Origin: Cyanoderma ruficeps
Taxonomy: Eukaryota; Chordata; Aves; Passeriformes; Timaliidae
Length of the DNA stretch: 64,000 bases
Direction: 5' to 3'
NCBI GenBank assembly: GCA_008694505.1
Contig: VZDJ01007747.1
Location: 14,226,059 to 14,290,058 of the forward strand
Shown here: in pieces, positions 38,276 to 50,530 of the stretch
Numbering within the stretch: the stretch's first letter is position 1
Layout: every line of letters begins with the position of its first letter
Made by a program: the position numbers and the translations under genes
The notes under the pieces: model-generated
Seen by the model: the letters and a program-made list of their open reading frames with translations, nothing else
Databases searched by the model: none
Told to the model about the DNA's origin: nothing

Positions 38276-39505
38276 ACAGAATCACAGAATGGTTGAGATT
38301 GAAAAGACCTCTGGAAAGCAGCTTGTCTGAACCTCTGTTCAAGCACCGTGAGCAAGTTGCCCAGGACCGTCTCCAACTGACTTTTGAATATCTCCAAGGA
38401 TGGAGAGTCTACCACGTTTCTGGGTATCCTGTTCCAGGTTGTCAGCAGGTCTCACAGGAAAAAAAAAGTGTTTCCTTACGTTTAGACAGAGCATCCTATT
38501 TTGTCTGTGCCCACTGCCCCTCGTTCTGTCACTATACACCATCAGAAAGAGCCTGACTGTCTTTGTATCCTCGCTTCACATGTCTATATGCTTTGATGAG
38601 AACCCCTCCTGAGCCTTTTCTCAGTGCAACTCTCTCAGCTCTTCCTCATATGAGAGATGTTATAATCCCTCAATGATTTTTGTGGCCTTTCATTCCACTC
38701 TGTCCACTCTCCACACTCTATGTCTCTCTCATACTGAGGAGCCCAGAACTGGACACAGTACTCTGTATATGGCCTCAACAGTGCCACCTCACTGTGGACT
38801 CATGCCCACAGTTCAACAATCTTTCCAAGAGGATCTTACAGGAGACAGTGTTAAAAGCCTTACTGAAGTCTAGGAAGACGATATTCACTGCTGTCCCCTC
38901 ATCTACCAGCCAAGTCATTTTGCCATAAAAGGTTATCAAGCTGGTCAAGCATGACTTCCTCTTTGGGGAAACCATGCTGAGTAACCCTGAAGATTTTCTC
39001 ATTGTTCATGTGCCTGAAAGTGGTTTCCATTATTACCTGTTCCATCACTTCCTTGGGGATTGAGTTGAGGCAACTTAACTTGTAGTTCGTTGTGTTCTCT
39101 TCCTTGCACTTCTCGAAGACAGGAGTGACATTTACTTCTCCTAATCTCTGTGACTAATCAAAGATTATTTAGCATGGTCTCATAATGACATCTGCCAGTT
39201 CTCTCAGTCATGTGTGCATACCATCAGGGCCCCCATCCATTTTCTGTAAGTACTGCCTGAAGTACTTACTTCCACCAAGGATATACCTACCATTCTCCAT
39301 ATCACCCCCTGGGTTTTCTGAAGGAAAGTATTCCTAGTAAAGATGGAGGCAGAGAAGGCATTCCATACCTCAGCCTCTTCCATGTGTTATTGAACCTTAA
39401 GCAGCAGACCTTAATTTTCCTTAGACTTCCTTTTTTCATCCCTGTGTTTATAGAAGCTCTTCCTCCTGTCTTTGACACCCCTGGCCAGATTCAAATCTAT
39501 TTAAA
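38276..39505 (-). mobile_element. CR1 LINE, 5'-truncated and internally deleted
   Basis: Read on the minus strand, the element starts near 39505 in the middle of CR1 ORF2, in a segment just upstream of the reverse-transcriptase (RT) domain. It continues into the RT fingers, then RT motif A: a phenylalanine-leucine-aspartate-phenylalanine-serine-lysine-alanine-phenylalanine run at about 38880, where the first aspartate is a metal-binding catalytic residue. Soon after motif A, at about 38800, the sequence jumps straight to the conserved C-terminal block around 38760. The intervening RT part, including the second catalytic aspartate pair, is missing. The C-terminal part continues as a broken frame (a serine-leucine-glutamate-isoleucine-phenylalanine motif is readable near 38395). 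The 3'UTR ends at 38276 with the reverse of ACAGAATCACAGAATGG, the typical CR1 octamer-like terminus. The copy cannot encode an active protein. Confidence 0.93.
38775..39002 (-). pseudogene. CR1 ORF2 reverse-transcriptase fragment (palm motif A)
   Basis: A 75-codon open stretch on the minus strand inside the CR1 at 38276-39505. It holds a lysine-serine-cysteine-leucine-threonine segment, an aspartate-glutamate-glycine segment and motif A (LDFSKAFNTVS). In the CR1 family this domain copies the element's RNA into DNA at the target site. The methionine at its start is internal to the original protein and is not a real start. Near its C-terminal end the sequence passes into the deletion junction, so no further RT motifs follow. 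It is a relic with no expected function. Confidence 0.9.
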
Positions 39506-40544
39506 ATTCCTATATGCTACTGAGCCCATATATGCTAGGAAATCTTATAGAATAATTTATATGGAGTAATTTTATTTACTGAAGAGGAAAAAATGAAACA
39601 TAAACAAGGTTGTAAAACAAGTTGGTGTTTTTAAAACAGGAGGGGAAGACAGCTATGATCCTAGGGACTTAACATCAACCTGGCATGTTTATGATGGTCA
39701 GAACTTCCTTGAAAACAAGTGGATATTTTAGAAACTGTGGCATTTTGAAGTGTCCATGGTCTGATAACTATAAATTTAAAAGACCTGCAAAGGAATACAG
39801 CAGTTTTTCTTTATTTCTGCATCAAATTATTAGTTTACTTTCCCATTCTGTGAATACTATATTACTATATTACAGATGAGTCAATATTAGTCCAGAGTTT
39901 ATATGTATACTAAGATATTCCATAAATAATTTAAAACCTGTTCAGTTATAAGACTTCAGTAAAAGATGGAGTGCTACAAAGCTGTTCCTTTCATACAGAA
40001 AGAAAGAATTAAACAGAAACTGCTGAGAAAAGGCCAAAATTTCTATATATTATTCTATCAGGTTATGCACTGGCATTCTTGAGATTACCATACAGGTAGG
40101 CATATAAAATATGCTTCCAGAACCACTAAGATTTAAAGATGTTGTTGAGCTAAATCTAAGCAGCAGGAAACACAACATATCGAAGTTCCTAGAGATTTTA
40201 TATTTCTGATAGTCACACTTCAAATCACTCCTAGTTCAGGGTTTTCTAAAGAAGCAGAAGGTGCCCAATCTGGAATGAAAATGACATTTACTGAATTTCA
40301 AATAAATTCTGTAGATCTTCACCTCACATTACCCTGGTATTTTGATTCTATTGTCAACAGTGTAACATGCTGTTGTACTTGATCTCCTACTTGGTGTGAA
40401 ATTAGGAAAACAATTTTTTTTCCTCACATTGTCATTACACAAGTTTGCAGCTCAATAAAAACTGAGATAACTCTGTATTAAAGAGCCATAGAATTCTTTA
40501 ACTAACTAAACTATTATCTTTATTAAGAAGACAAGGAAAGAAGT

Positions 40545-40600
40545 AATTATTTTTCACTCATACAATGAAATTATTTTTCACTTACACAATTCATACAATT
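40545..40600. repeat. Imperfect direct duplication, two units
   Basis: AATTATTTTTCACTCATACAA at 40545 recurs as AATTATTTTTCACTTACACAA at about 40569, followed by TTCATACAATT. Two units of about 24 bp diverged by a few substitutions. Confidence 0.75.
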
Positions 40601-40851
40601 ATAGAAAAGCTTTAGACAGATATTGTCTCACAAGACTAACAAGTTTCATTGACCTTGAAACTTGGTATTCCAAAATTTCCTGAAATCCCAAGATATGAAC
40701 AATTCAAAGTCAAATTTTGAATTCATTGCAAATTTCCATTCACTTGGGAACCATTATTGGCTTTCAAATCAAAAAAACCTGCCCTGGAATCTTTCATTTA
40801 TTATTAATACTGTATATAGCCCTTTTTCATTCAATTATACATTTTACCACA

Positions 40852-40866
40852 AATAGATAGATAGAT
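40852..40866. repeat. (GATA)n short tandem repeat
   Basis: Three to four ATAG units followed by ATGG. Short. Confidence 0.75.
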
Positions 40867-42774
40867 GGATTTTTATTTTTTTTTAAATTAGAAGGAATAG
40901 CAAACAACAAGCTCCTGTCAGTTTCTGCAGTCTTTAGGATGGAACTGATACAGCCCACATGATTCCTTATGGCACTGTGATATTACAGGGAGCGTTTTTC
41001 TTTCTCAGAACCACCAGCTGCTGTATGAGAGCTGAAGGTTTTCTCAGAATCCCTTAGCCTTATGTTTCCTTATCTGCAGTTCATTTTCATGCCTGATTTC
41101 CCAGAATTTACTTAACATTTTCAGAAGGACGTCATTCACCCACTAGTTGTAGCTGGATTTGGATTCATAACTCTTTTGAAAAGAGATAGTGATGTGATTC
41201 TCCATACCACCAACACATGATTTTGTCAGAAGATAAATATTCTTCTCATCAAAATACGATGGAAGAACTGACTTGTCCCATCCACCAGAACTCTGAACCA
41301 AATTAAGGCTGAACATACTGGATGCTCTTTTACAAAGATAGGAAAAGGGACTAGCCATCTGGCACCTCTTGAGGCTCTTTAAACACAGAGAATTTTTGCT
41401 GAAGAAAGCATTGCTGTCTTCTGAATTTTTCTAGGGGGTTGTGCTGTTGGAGAGGGGGACTAGAAATGCATGTTTTAGTTTGGGGATTTTTTACTGGATT
41501 TATACCATATCTCTGCACTTGAGATGAGCAGCCTTATTCTGACTCAATGCCAGCAGAAACTTGCTGGAGTTTTCTGCTGTAGTGGGTCCTTGCTGACTTG
41601 TTAAGGAACCTGCTCCATATTGAAGAGAGGCATTCAGCAAGGTCTGGGTTGCACTCATTATAGCCTCCCCAACCGTAGCTGTGCAGACTAGGAGCCTGCT
41701 GGGATCCCTCAGCGTCAGCCCTGTTCTGGAAATGGCTGTTGTCTCTTTATATGAGGTGCCAGCTTTTACCTTTTGTATCTAGCAAGAAATGATTAGTGGT
41801 AATCTCTGGGTTCATGTTCTGTTGTTAGTTAAGAATTCAGTGGGACCCAGTGCTTCATTCAGGGAAATGTCTTTAGAAGCTGAAATCCTCTGATGTCTTC
41901 AGGTTTTGAATCCATGCCCCCATCCCTTTTGGTTCATGGTTGCAGAGATAACAGTGATAATTGCAAAAAAAAGCTGAACTGACTATCACAATTTCTTCTT
42001 TTTTATTTTTTTTTTAAATCACACTGTAGCTGAAGAACAGACCCTTTTTTATTTCCTGTTTCCTTGCAAATAAAAAACATTATCATCTTTTCTAAGACTG
42101 GTCCTACAGTAGTTGGACCATACACACAACACTGAGTAGAACAAACTACTTAGTAGTAAATGTAAGCTTATGACTGAGTATTAATGACAAAAATTAAACT
42201 TGCCATAGCAGGTGGCTCATGCTAATCAGGAGCTGCTGGAGGTCATATTTGAGATACTATGCAAATTCAAAACTCAAAAATACAGACTATGAAGTAATAA
42301 TTAATTACATTTTCACTTGGATTAAAGATTAAGTCTCAGTATAATAAAAAAATTAAAAATTGTGTATTTGTATTGCCTGATATAATTAGGCACTCTCCTA
42401 AATGACCAAACTTAGAACTGCCTATTATGTCCTAGCAAACCTGTGGGAGAGCCTGACGTGTTTAGCAATCATGGGGATTTTTGTGTTCATCAGAAAAAAT
42501 CATTTTAAAACAATGTGGGAGGGGCAGTCCTTATCTTTAAGGCAACAGTTGGATAATTGACCTCCTTTAGCATTTAATTTCTCAAGCCTCTAGGAAGCTT
42601 AATTTTGAACATCAAAGGGGTACCTGTGGAAGAAACTGTTCCAGACTGGTGAGTAAACAAATTAGAGTTAATAGGGTCATTAGCTTCTGTGGTAAAATTT
42701 CAAACTGGGTATTCCTCACTAAGGAATGTAAATGTCAATGTTTTTAAGTCTTCTGAAATATAATTAGACATGGA

Positions 42775-42805
42775 ACTTGAATACAAATGCTATTTGTATT
42801 CAAGT
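42775..42805. repeat. Perfect 14-bp inverted repeat with 3-nt loop
   Basis: ACTTGAATACAAAT (42775-42788), loop GCT, then ATTTGTATTCAAGT (42792-42805). All 14 pairs match and the arms are not a simple repeat. Confidence 0.93.
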
Positions 42806-43087
42806 ATTTTGCCACATATCCTATTAACAAGCAATGTTTTCCACACTCTGGGCATTTTTTCATTAAACGTGAGGGAATCTGTTGTTCTGCTCCTATGCAT
42901 TGCTTGCCAGACAATTAGAATAGAAGGAAAAAAGGTACAAAGCTGCTTAGTCAATAGTGTGTATGCTGTAAATATCAACGATAGTGTGTTTTCTGTTTGA
43001 TATAAAACATGCTAGCCAGTTACCTTTAGAGTAACAACTGTAGGTCTATTTAACCCTTAGACCTGCATGTAACAGTATAAGAACTAA

Positions 43088-43146
43088 AAAAACAAACAAA
43101 CAAACAAAAAAAAAACCCAAAACAAAACAAAACCAAAAAAAACCAC

Positions 43147-43188
<42 letters not shown>

Positions 43189-43206
43189 AACCCAAAAAAA
43201 AAAANN
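43088..43206. repeat. Long A-rich low-complexity tract ending in NN
   Basis: AAACAAAC and CAAAA units, a (CA)n at about 43148-43158, a 30-A run (43158-43187), then CAACCCAAAAAAAAAAA and two ambiguous bases at 43205-43206. The NN lies in a homopolymer-rich context and probably marks an unresolved length. Confidence 0.85.
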
Positions 43207-45860
43207 CCCAACTCAGAACCACAAAAAACAACTTACATTTCTACATTTCCTCATTTGGATAATGGATGATCTTCTCATCTGTACTTTCTCTTGGTTCTAT
43301 GGCTGCATTAAAGGGGTAATTGCTGATTGAATTTGAAACAGAATTCAGCAAATTCAATTCCTACATCCTCTCATTTCGCTTCTTGCACAATACTAAAGTC
43401 TTTTTTTTTTTCAATTATCCTTAGATATGGTAATAGAAATACTGCTCTCTCTCTCTTCCATGAAACTGACAAGTTTCTACCACATTTCCACACTTTGCCC
43501 ACATACCTACTTGCAGGCTATGGACCCTGGCATATGCATTCCCCTGAAATTCTTGCTGCTAACTGTTCCCAGCAGCAGCAAGCTCCTGGAAGTAAGGGTT
43601 GTCAGAACAAGTTCCCTTTTTCTCTTTGCAACCCTAAGAAATTTAAAACTGTGGGGTTTATTCCAAATCTCTAGGAGATGACTTCTTAATCCAGAAATCA
43701 CCAGCTGCTAGGAGTGTCATCATTTAAACAGGTAGAGAGGAAAATTTCCTCATAAAGAATAACCTCAGGTCAGTCTAAGAGTTTGTGGAATAAGGACTAA
43801 CTTTCAACCCCACAAATGTGTTTAGCATAGAAGGAAATAAAATATTTGCTACAAGTGCCAAAAGAGAATTGCAGAAAATATTTAGACTGGAAAACTGGAG
43901 CTGGCCAACCACATCCAGTAGTAAATCACCTTCTCTCTGTGAAAACTGATTTATACCAGCAGGATCTGAGTGAGTGGTACAGTGAATTCTACCAAAAATC
44001 AGAAAGTGGGGAAGAAGGGCATTTTAAATAATTGATCATAGCTATATCTGTGGTTACAAGCATAGCATTCTTAAGTCATTAGCCTGAAGAAGCAAAGAAT
44101 TTAAAAATACTAACTCCCCTCACTAAATATAATCATGAAGTTTAGGGAAAAAAAGGGGGTGGTGTCCCATTTGTCTCTTGTAAATCATTTTGATGTGATA
44201 ATTTTGCAGTTTGGGCTGATTTAGTATTTTAATCTTCTATTCTCCCTTAATGGCAACAATTTCTTATTGTGTAACACAAATAAAAGTAAAATCCCCCTCA
44301 AATGCTTTTTATGTAATGTGAATCATGTTTAAGTGATGTTTTGAAAAATCCTTGTCCATTAGAAGAAAGCTTTTTGCACAAGGCAAGATGTTGTAACAGG
44401 TTTTTTTGCAAAGTGGTTCTAGTTACTGTTTATTATCACTCTAATGCTGTGCTTCAAATAGGAATCTTTAGTTTACCTCCATTAAGTGCATCTCATAGCA
44501 TTCATTTTTAAATAACCATTAGTTTTATTTCAACCTCCTACAGTGTTTTTGATAGAATGTTACTATTTTCACACAATAATTTATTCCCACTGTAAGCCAG
44601 ACTTTTAGACAAGTATGACTCCATTTCTCCAACTTACTGATTTTACTTATAGAGACAAAACATAAAATCAAGATATCATAACATCTATGGCTTATTTGGG
44701 ATTATATGCAGATCTCCTGATCTTGCATTCAATAGGTATTCAAGGTTAAGACTCATTTAACCTAAGTTAAGGCAGACAAAAGGGACACATGGTTTTCCTT
44801 CTATAGTCAAGGCCAAGACACATGCCTGCAAGGGTAAGTCAGCTGATCACAAAACTTTGACGAGGTTGGCAAGAGAAATCATGGTAAAAGTTTATTTGTC
44901 CTTCCACTAAAGTGGAAGGTAAATGCTTCTGCACTGTTCCATTAAAATGTTTCATGGTCCAGTATGTCTCACCCATGAATATAGCAAGGGAGTGCTTCTA
45001 GTATGATTTTTTAATTTTTTTGATTGAAATCTTGACTATGAAGTATTCTGGAAAAAAAAACCTTCCCACCCTTATTTTAGGATTGCTGACACTACATCAG
45101 TCATCTAGACATAGTGGCAATGCTACTTACACAACTTAAAGGAAAAGCAAATGAAAACCAGAATAAACATTGTGATTTGCATATCGGAATAAGAATTTTT
45201 GTATGTTTGGCACTCTTTTAATTATTTTTGTAAGGAGTTAAATAATAGTCACAAATAAGTATTAATTTCTTCAAAATAAAGCATAAAACAGCAAACTCAG
45301 TATGTACTTCTGAAAAAATACTGAACTGTGCAGTAGAAATTAAAGGCCAATGGAATTTATTCCAATTTCTATTAAAATGTAACACAAAGGGATGCCCTTG
45401 GTTTAACTTGTTGCAAGCTGTAGACTTCCATAGCAAGCTGGAATGCTTGAACCATACATAAACAGGTCAAACTAAGTTACAAGGAATGTAACTTTCTATT
45501 GCAATTTTTAACCTACTCCCAAACATGTTTCATTGCTTTTTCTTTCCCATAACTCTTCTTGATCCCTATCTAAGTGGTTATGTCAGACCATACTAGAAAG
45601 GTCTGACACCAGAGGGTGCAGAGTTGCTATTCCATGACTTCAGCACATCATCTGTAGGATAGCCTGACACATATAATCAGGAGAGGTGGTCTTGCATTAA
45701 CCTTTTCCACTCCCAGAGGATGAAATGATAATGAAACAACAAAAACAGATAATGAGGCAAGGAGAGCACAATTCTTGTGATTATGACTGAAAATGGGGGG
45801 GAAAGCTGAACAACTTCGTGCAGACTTTCGATGAAGCATTACCAATTCAAATAATAGAGG

Positions 45861-45893
45861 ATATATAGATATATACATATATATATGTATGTA
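45861..45893. repeat. TA-rich microsatellite
   Basis: ATATATAGATATATAC followed by ATATATATATGTATGTA. It includes the self-complementary TACATATATATATGTA. Confidence 0.85.
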
Positions 45894-46135
45894 AGTGTAA
45901 ACCCAGATATGGGCTGAATATAACACCAAGAACAGGAGTCTGCTAAAGGAAGAAGTTGGTTAAGTTTGTTCTTGTGACTGGCTACCACTTGGCAGACAAA
46001 CAACTTCCTGACAAGAATAATAAAATATATCATTATTTTGTGACTTGATTCAGTTGACATCCTTAGGGAGAATGCTTCAGTAAAGCACCTGAAAACCCAG
46101 AATCTAACAGTTTACAATAATAAACAACTAGAACA

Positions 46136-46530
46136 TTTGGTTTGTTCAATATGGAAGAGACTGAGGGGAGACCTCATTGCAGTCTTCAGCATCCTCGTAA
46201 GAGGAAGAGGAGGGTCAGGCACCTATCTCTTCACTCTCATGACCAGTGACAGAACCCAAGGGAACAGCATGAAGCTGAGTCAAGGCAGGTCTAGTCTGGA
46301 TATCACAAAAAATTTTTTCACCTGGAGGGTGGTTGGGCACTGGAACAGGCTCCCCAGGGAAGTGGTCACAGGACCAGCCTGACAGAGCTCAGGAAATATT
46401 TGGACAACAGTCTCAGGCACATGGTGTGATTCTTGGGGGTATCCTGTGCAGAGCAAAGACTTGGATTTTGATGGTCCTGGTTGGGTCCCTTCCAACTCAG
46501 CATATTCTGTAATTCTATGATTCTGTGATT
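46136..46530 (+). mobile_element. CR1 LINE 3' end, 5'-truncated
   Basis: The plus strand carries the last part of CR1 ORF2 and the 3'UTR. From 46137 a frame of 81 codons contains, in order, the arginine-leucine-arginine-glycine-aspartate-leucine block, a serine-aspartate-arginine-threonine block, a lysine-asparagine-phenylalanine-phenylalanine-threonine block and the tryptophan-asparagine-arginine-leucine-proline-arginine block (GHWNRLPREVV) that marks the CR1 C-terminus. The 3'UTR follows and ends in GGGTCCCTTCCAACTCAGCA and then the octamer-like terminus ATTCTGTAATTCTATGATTC. It is truncated at the 5' side, as is usual for CR1. It is well preserved relative to the copies at 17.2 and 60.8 kb. 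Confidence 0.95.
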
Positions 46531-49001
46531 TGCCTAATGCTGTCTCTGCTGAGACAAGATGTGTGTAACCGCAGCCTACAAAGACTGATATTATGTGGTA
46601 GTAGCAAAATGGGGAAAATGCTTGTTCACTTTCTTCTGTGACTATTATCTGGCTTTTTTGGCATGTTTCTACTAGTAGAGAAACTACTTCTCCACAGCAG
46701 TTCGTAGAAGAAGGTCAAATATTCAGTGGAATGACAGAGCAGATAACTAAAAAGGTACAGATTAAAAAGCAGCCACAACTAAATTTGTACATACTGAGTT
46801 AAAAGTAGAAAAGAATCTGGCTACCCTGGAATTTACCCCTGGAAAGAAGTGATGGTATCAGTTAGCTCAAGAAAGCAAAGATAAGAGTAAAGCAAAATTG
46901 CGTAGGCTAAAGCTTATTTCTCAAAAGATGGATATTGTGGAAATGATGTAATGGTAATACGTTTCCTTTGTTTTGTCACACTGACAATTTGCATGCACCG
47001 AAGAGTCCATTTATACTGAATTTATGTTAGTGCATTTTGAACATGAAAGCTCTGGGCATCTCAGGAAGTTTTAAAGCTTTCTTCTTAAAACGTGAATTAA
47101 AATCACACTTTAAAATGTGCTGCATATGTTACCATGTTTACTCATGTCTCTAGTCTCTAGAGTTTTTAACAGCTCAAAAAATGGTTTTCTTCAATGGGAA
47201 GCATATGCCACTAGGGCCTTTTATCTGAATGCTTCAGAATCAATCAAAAGGCATGATTTGAGCAGCCATGGGCCAAGGCAGGATTCATCTGTTTGAGTCT
47301 CTGACCCTGGTGATATACTGCTTGAGTGACTCTACAGCACTCAAGCCATGTCCTGTAGGATTTACCGTGAATTACATTTGTGTGTGTCCATTGTAACTCA
47401 CCAGCTTTTCTTATGCTGAGTGGCGTTTGTTTTGTGTTTTTCTTACTCTTTTATATGACAATCATATCACTTAATGCTTTCAACAACAGTAACTCTTATA
47501 AAGATCATAGTTTGATTTACTTGTGACCCATTATGCAAACCACATATGTATCGCTTGATTGTACATAAAAATAGTTTAAAATTGTTTTCTTATAAAAGTA
47601 GTTTGAAATTGTTTTCATATGATACTTTGAAATTCTGATTGAAAAGGAAAGGAGACTGCATAGAATGTTTTTGTTCTTTAGGGAAAAAAGCACATAAACA
47701 ATGACTACAACATTTTTGATATTCATAAACTGTACTGTGCTATAAATGCAAATGGTGAAAACTGCAGTAGGCACACTACTCCGCTCAACCATAATTATAT
47801 TTCTTCTTGTGGATATCTGATTTGGAAAGATCTGTTAGTATGCCCACTCAGAAGTTCATGCAGGCTGTATAGCCAATATAAAAGGGTAATGTGGTCGACA
47901 TTCACAGAAGTTCGTTGTTCAGATTTCCTCGTGTCACACCTGTGTGTTTTATGGTACACTGGAACTGTGTAGAGTCTTGTCCCAATTTCTGTTTCTGCCT
48001 CTCCGGTCCACTGGCTGGCATACATGTATTCTGTCTGCTGAGATACTAAATCCTGAAAAACTGGGTTTATTCCTGACATCTGGGTGCAGTCCGCCCTTCT
48101 CTAGCACTTCCCAGGTAACTTAATGGAGATAACTTAATAGAGACTTTCCAGAGCTAGCAAGCTTTGTGACCATTCTGGTTTTATATCTCACTTCTTCAGA
48201 AATAGTAGTAGAAAGAGAGAGATATTTGAGCTTTGGATAAGTTCCAGAAAACTTCCCAAAGTATGTTTGATTTTAGTTCCTATAACCAACATATATTACA
48301 AAAATAATATACACCTAATACTAAGCATACTTCATCTCGAGAATTCTACATTTAAAGTTATATTCATATAAGAAATTCCTTATGTTTCCTTTCTTCCACT
48401 TGGCTTCTCCAAGCACATGCCCCACCCAGACTTCTAATTTCCAATTTCTTTTGTCTAGTGATTCCCTTATCAGATTAGTTAGATAATTAATTATTTTGCT
48501 TATCACAGTTACATTTAAAATTCACTGATAGGTCAGCCAAACAAGTTTTATTGCTTTCCCACAATCTGTATGGTATCTATTTTTTATCATTGGTACCAAA
48601 ACATCTAAATATTATATTACCAGACAGGCTAATATCCATTTTTAAAAAGTCTCCAAAAAGAAACCTAATGCCACAGATGACAATTTTTCAACTTTACATA
48701 GGCAAAATCAGTCACAAATGTTACTTGATAAAAGTATAAATTCAGCTCAGATTCTCTATGCAGCATAGTTCTATGCCAGTTCTCTTCCCAACAGGATCCT
48801 TTTCACTCCCTAATTTATCAAAGAAGTGCAGGGGAGGTGGGGTGATTGGTTTTTAACTTAATCATTGATTGTGATTTTATATCAATGTGTGTCCTGTGAA
48901 GTCTGCAGTAATAAAGATGAGCACGTTGCTAACTTGAAAACACAAGTTTACTGTGGCACCATACACAGTTGTCACTGCATGGTCACAGGACCACAAACAT
49001 C
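46531..49001. other. Unique DNA, no gene seen
   Basis: No repeat family recognised. A 94-codon minus-strand frame (47795-48079) has non-repetitive composition, but no start context, splice pair or protein family could be recognised, so it is not called a gene. Confidence 0.5.
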
Positions 49002-49470
49002 TGTGTTACTGCGCAGGACAGGGTTAATTTTTTGCAATAGCTGGGAGAAGGCATGGTTGGGAGGAAGGTGGTAGCTAGGACACAGACATCATTCCCAGGG
49101 GAGGGCCAAAGCAACTCCTTTGTTTCCCAGGAGAGGGGGGCCTTCCAGTGAAGCAAGCGTGGTGGCTCCAGCCCCAAGCCCTTGGGGTGCCATGGCTGTG
49201 GCCAGGTCAAGCTCTGCACTCTCTGTTTTGTGCACTTGTTGTAAATATATTTGCTGTTACTGTCCATTTTCTTCTCTCATTGCTATTGCTTTAAATTGTT
49301 CTTACTGCAGCCTGTGATCTTTACCTTTTGTGCCTCCAGTGGTCTCCAGTACCGTGCAGTGGGGAGGGGAAGGGGAAAAAGGCGTCGGGAAGGGTGCAGT
49401 GAGCAGGATCCAGTGTTGGAGTCATGGTTGGGGCACTAAGCTGAGGAATACTATTTCTAAACCATGAAAG
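49002..49470 (+). mobile_element. Solo LTR, songbird ERVL-like
   Basis: The plus strand starts TGTGTTACTGCGCAGGACAG and continues GGTTAATTTTTTGCAATAGC, a region ending GGCCTTCCAGTGAAGC, then TTGTGCACTTGTTGTAAATA, TGCTATTGCTTTAAATTGTT and CAGCCTGTGATCTTTACC, then a G-rich GGGGAGGGGAAGGGG tail. This order is one I recognise as an LTR of class III (ERVL-like) endogenous retroviruses common in songbirds. The right end is uncertain: either CA at 49435, or about 49470 after CTAAACCATGA, which resembles the usual end of the family. No target-site duplication was found. No internal retroviral sequence adjoins it, so it is a solo LTR. The GC content is clearly above background. Confidence 0.82.
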
Positions 49471-50329
49471 GTACCCCTCTAAAAAAATAAATGAGACCTG
49501 TGTGATGATTCTGTTAATCACAATTTCAAACTGTATGAGCACTAATTCCTTAACATACCTTGACAGATCTAGGCTCTTAGGAACATTTGGCTTCAAAGAT
49601 CAGCAAGCTTGACAAGTAACACTGCCCCAAAATTCCATCTGTTTATGAGGTTCCAAAAGGTTGAATTCAAGTCCTATGTTTAGAACTTTTTATATTCTTT
49701 AATTTGGGAAAAAAAAAGGCATTGGTCATTGGTCCAAAAATATTTTGTGTCATTATCATAATTGTAAATCCATGGCTTTTATTGAAACTGCCAGTTTTAC
49801 TAACAGGTCTGTTAATAGTTAGATAAAAACTAAAACCAAATGAACCGTTAAAGTTCATTTCAATTAATATACCACTTGGATTTTGAATAGCTGCAGCTAT
49901 GGCTGTTCAGCCCTAAGTGTTCCTGACAAGATGAAGAACAAAATATAATTAAAGGGGTGGAGTGGAAAAAAGAAAGAAAATTTGAAAATACAATTTGGGC
50001 ATTGATAACTAGAAAAATTCAGGAGTATGCTTATTAAATGAAACTCCATAAGTTGTCCTAGTGGCAATAGTAATGACTAAATTACTCTAGTATGAAGCAT
50101 CACTGAATATTTATTTTGATTTTTATTTTTATACTTACTCTTAAATTGTTATAAGGATGAATCCTTATGATTCATACTGGATTTCATCCAATAAGCCTAT
50201 AAGATATGCATTTTAACAGCCTCATATTAGTTTTGGTAGTAGCAAATTCTTCATGTAAATCAATCGTAACTCAAATCTAAACTGCACCAAATTCCAAATA
50301 TATTTTTTGCCATATGACATCACGTGTAG

Positions 50330-50530
50330 AGGTAAAGTTTTTTTACCCCGAGGACAGTAGGTCCACAAGTTTTGATCTCACCAGCTTCAAGGTGTCAAAA
50401 CCCCTCTGATTTTCGGTAGATGAAATGTATTGGTGATGTCTGTACGCCCAGAGCACCCAGTTTTCTAATGCCGGTACCACAAAAACACTACCAGGGTGCT
50501 CCCATGTAGTAATCAGGAAATGTATCAGGA
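50330..50530. other. CpG-containing unique block, nature unknown
   Basis: Within AT-rich, CpG-poor DNA this 200-bp stretch holds several CpGs (CACGTG near 50323, CCCCGAGG, TTCGG, TACGCC, GCCGG). It also has an 8-bp inverted repeat GAGCACCC...GGGTGCTC (50451 and about 50493). It matches no avian repeat I recognise and has no open frame of note. It may be a regulatory element or an old insertion. Confidence 0.35.

Larger units (their letters stand above)
39506..46135. other. Unique AT-rich DNA, no gene seen
   Basis: No exon or repeat family recognised. It contains an imperfect duplication at 40545-40600, (GATA)n at 40852-40866, a short perfect hairpin at 42775-42805, a long A-rich tract with an NN at 43088-43206, and a TA/CA microsatellite at 45861-45893. 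A 115-codon plus-strand frame at 43327-43674 is overlapped by open frames in another plus frame and in antisense. It has no recognised motif, so it is not annotated as a gene. Confidence 0.5.

Noticed and set aside
43327..43674. 115-codon plus-strand open frame
   Set aside because: Overlapping frames in another plus frame and in antisense are open too. No family motif, no splice-site pair, and a length expected by chance in AT-rich DNA.
47795..48079. 94-codon minus-strand open frame with an AG just before the ATG and a CAG-GTGTG inside
   Set aside because: The composition looks natural, but the upstream sequence is not pyrimidine-rich and no protein family was recognised. Several frames of this length are expected by chance.
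49120..49439. Plus- and minus-strand open frames within the ERVL-like LTR
   Set aside because: LTR sequence is non-coding. The frames exist because of the local GC-rich composition.
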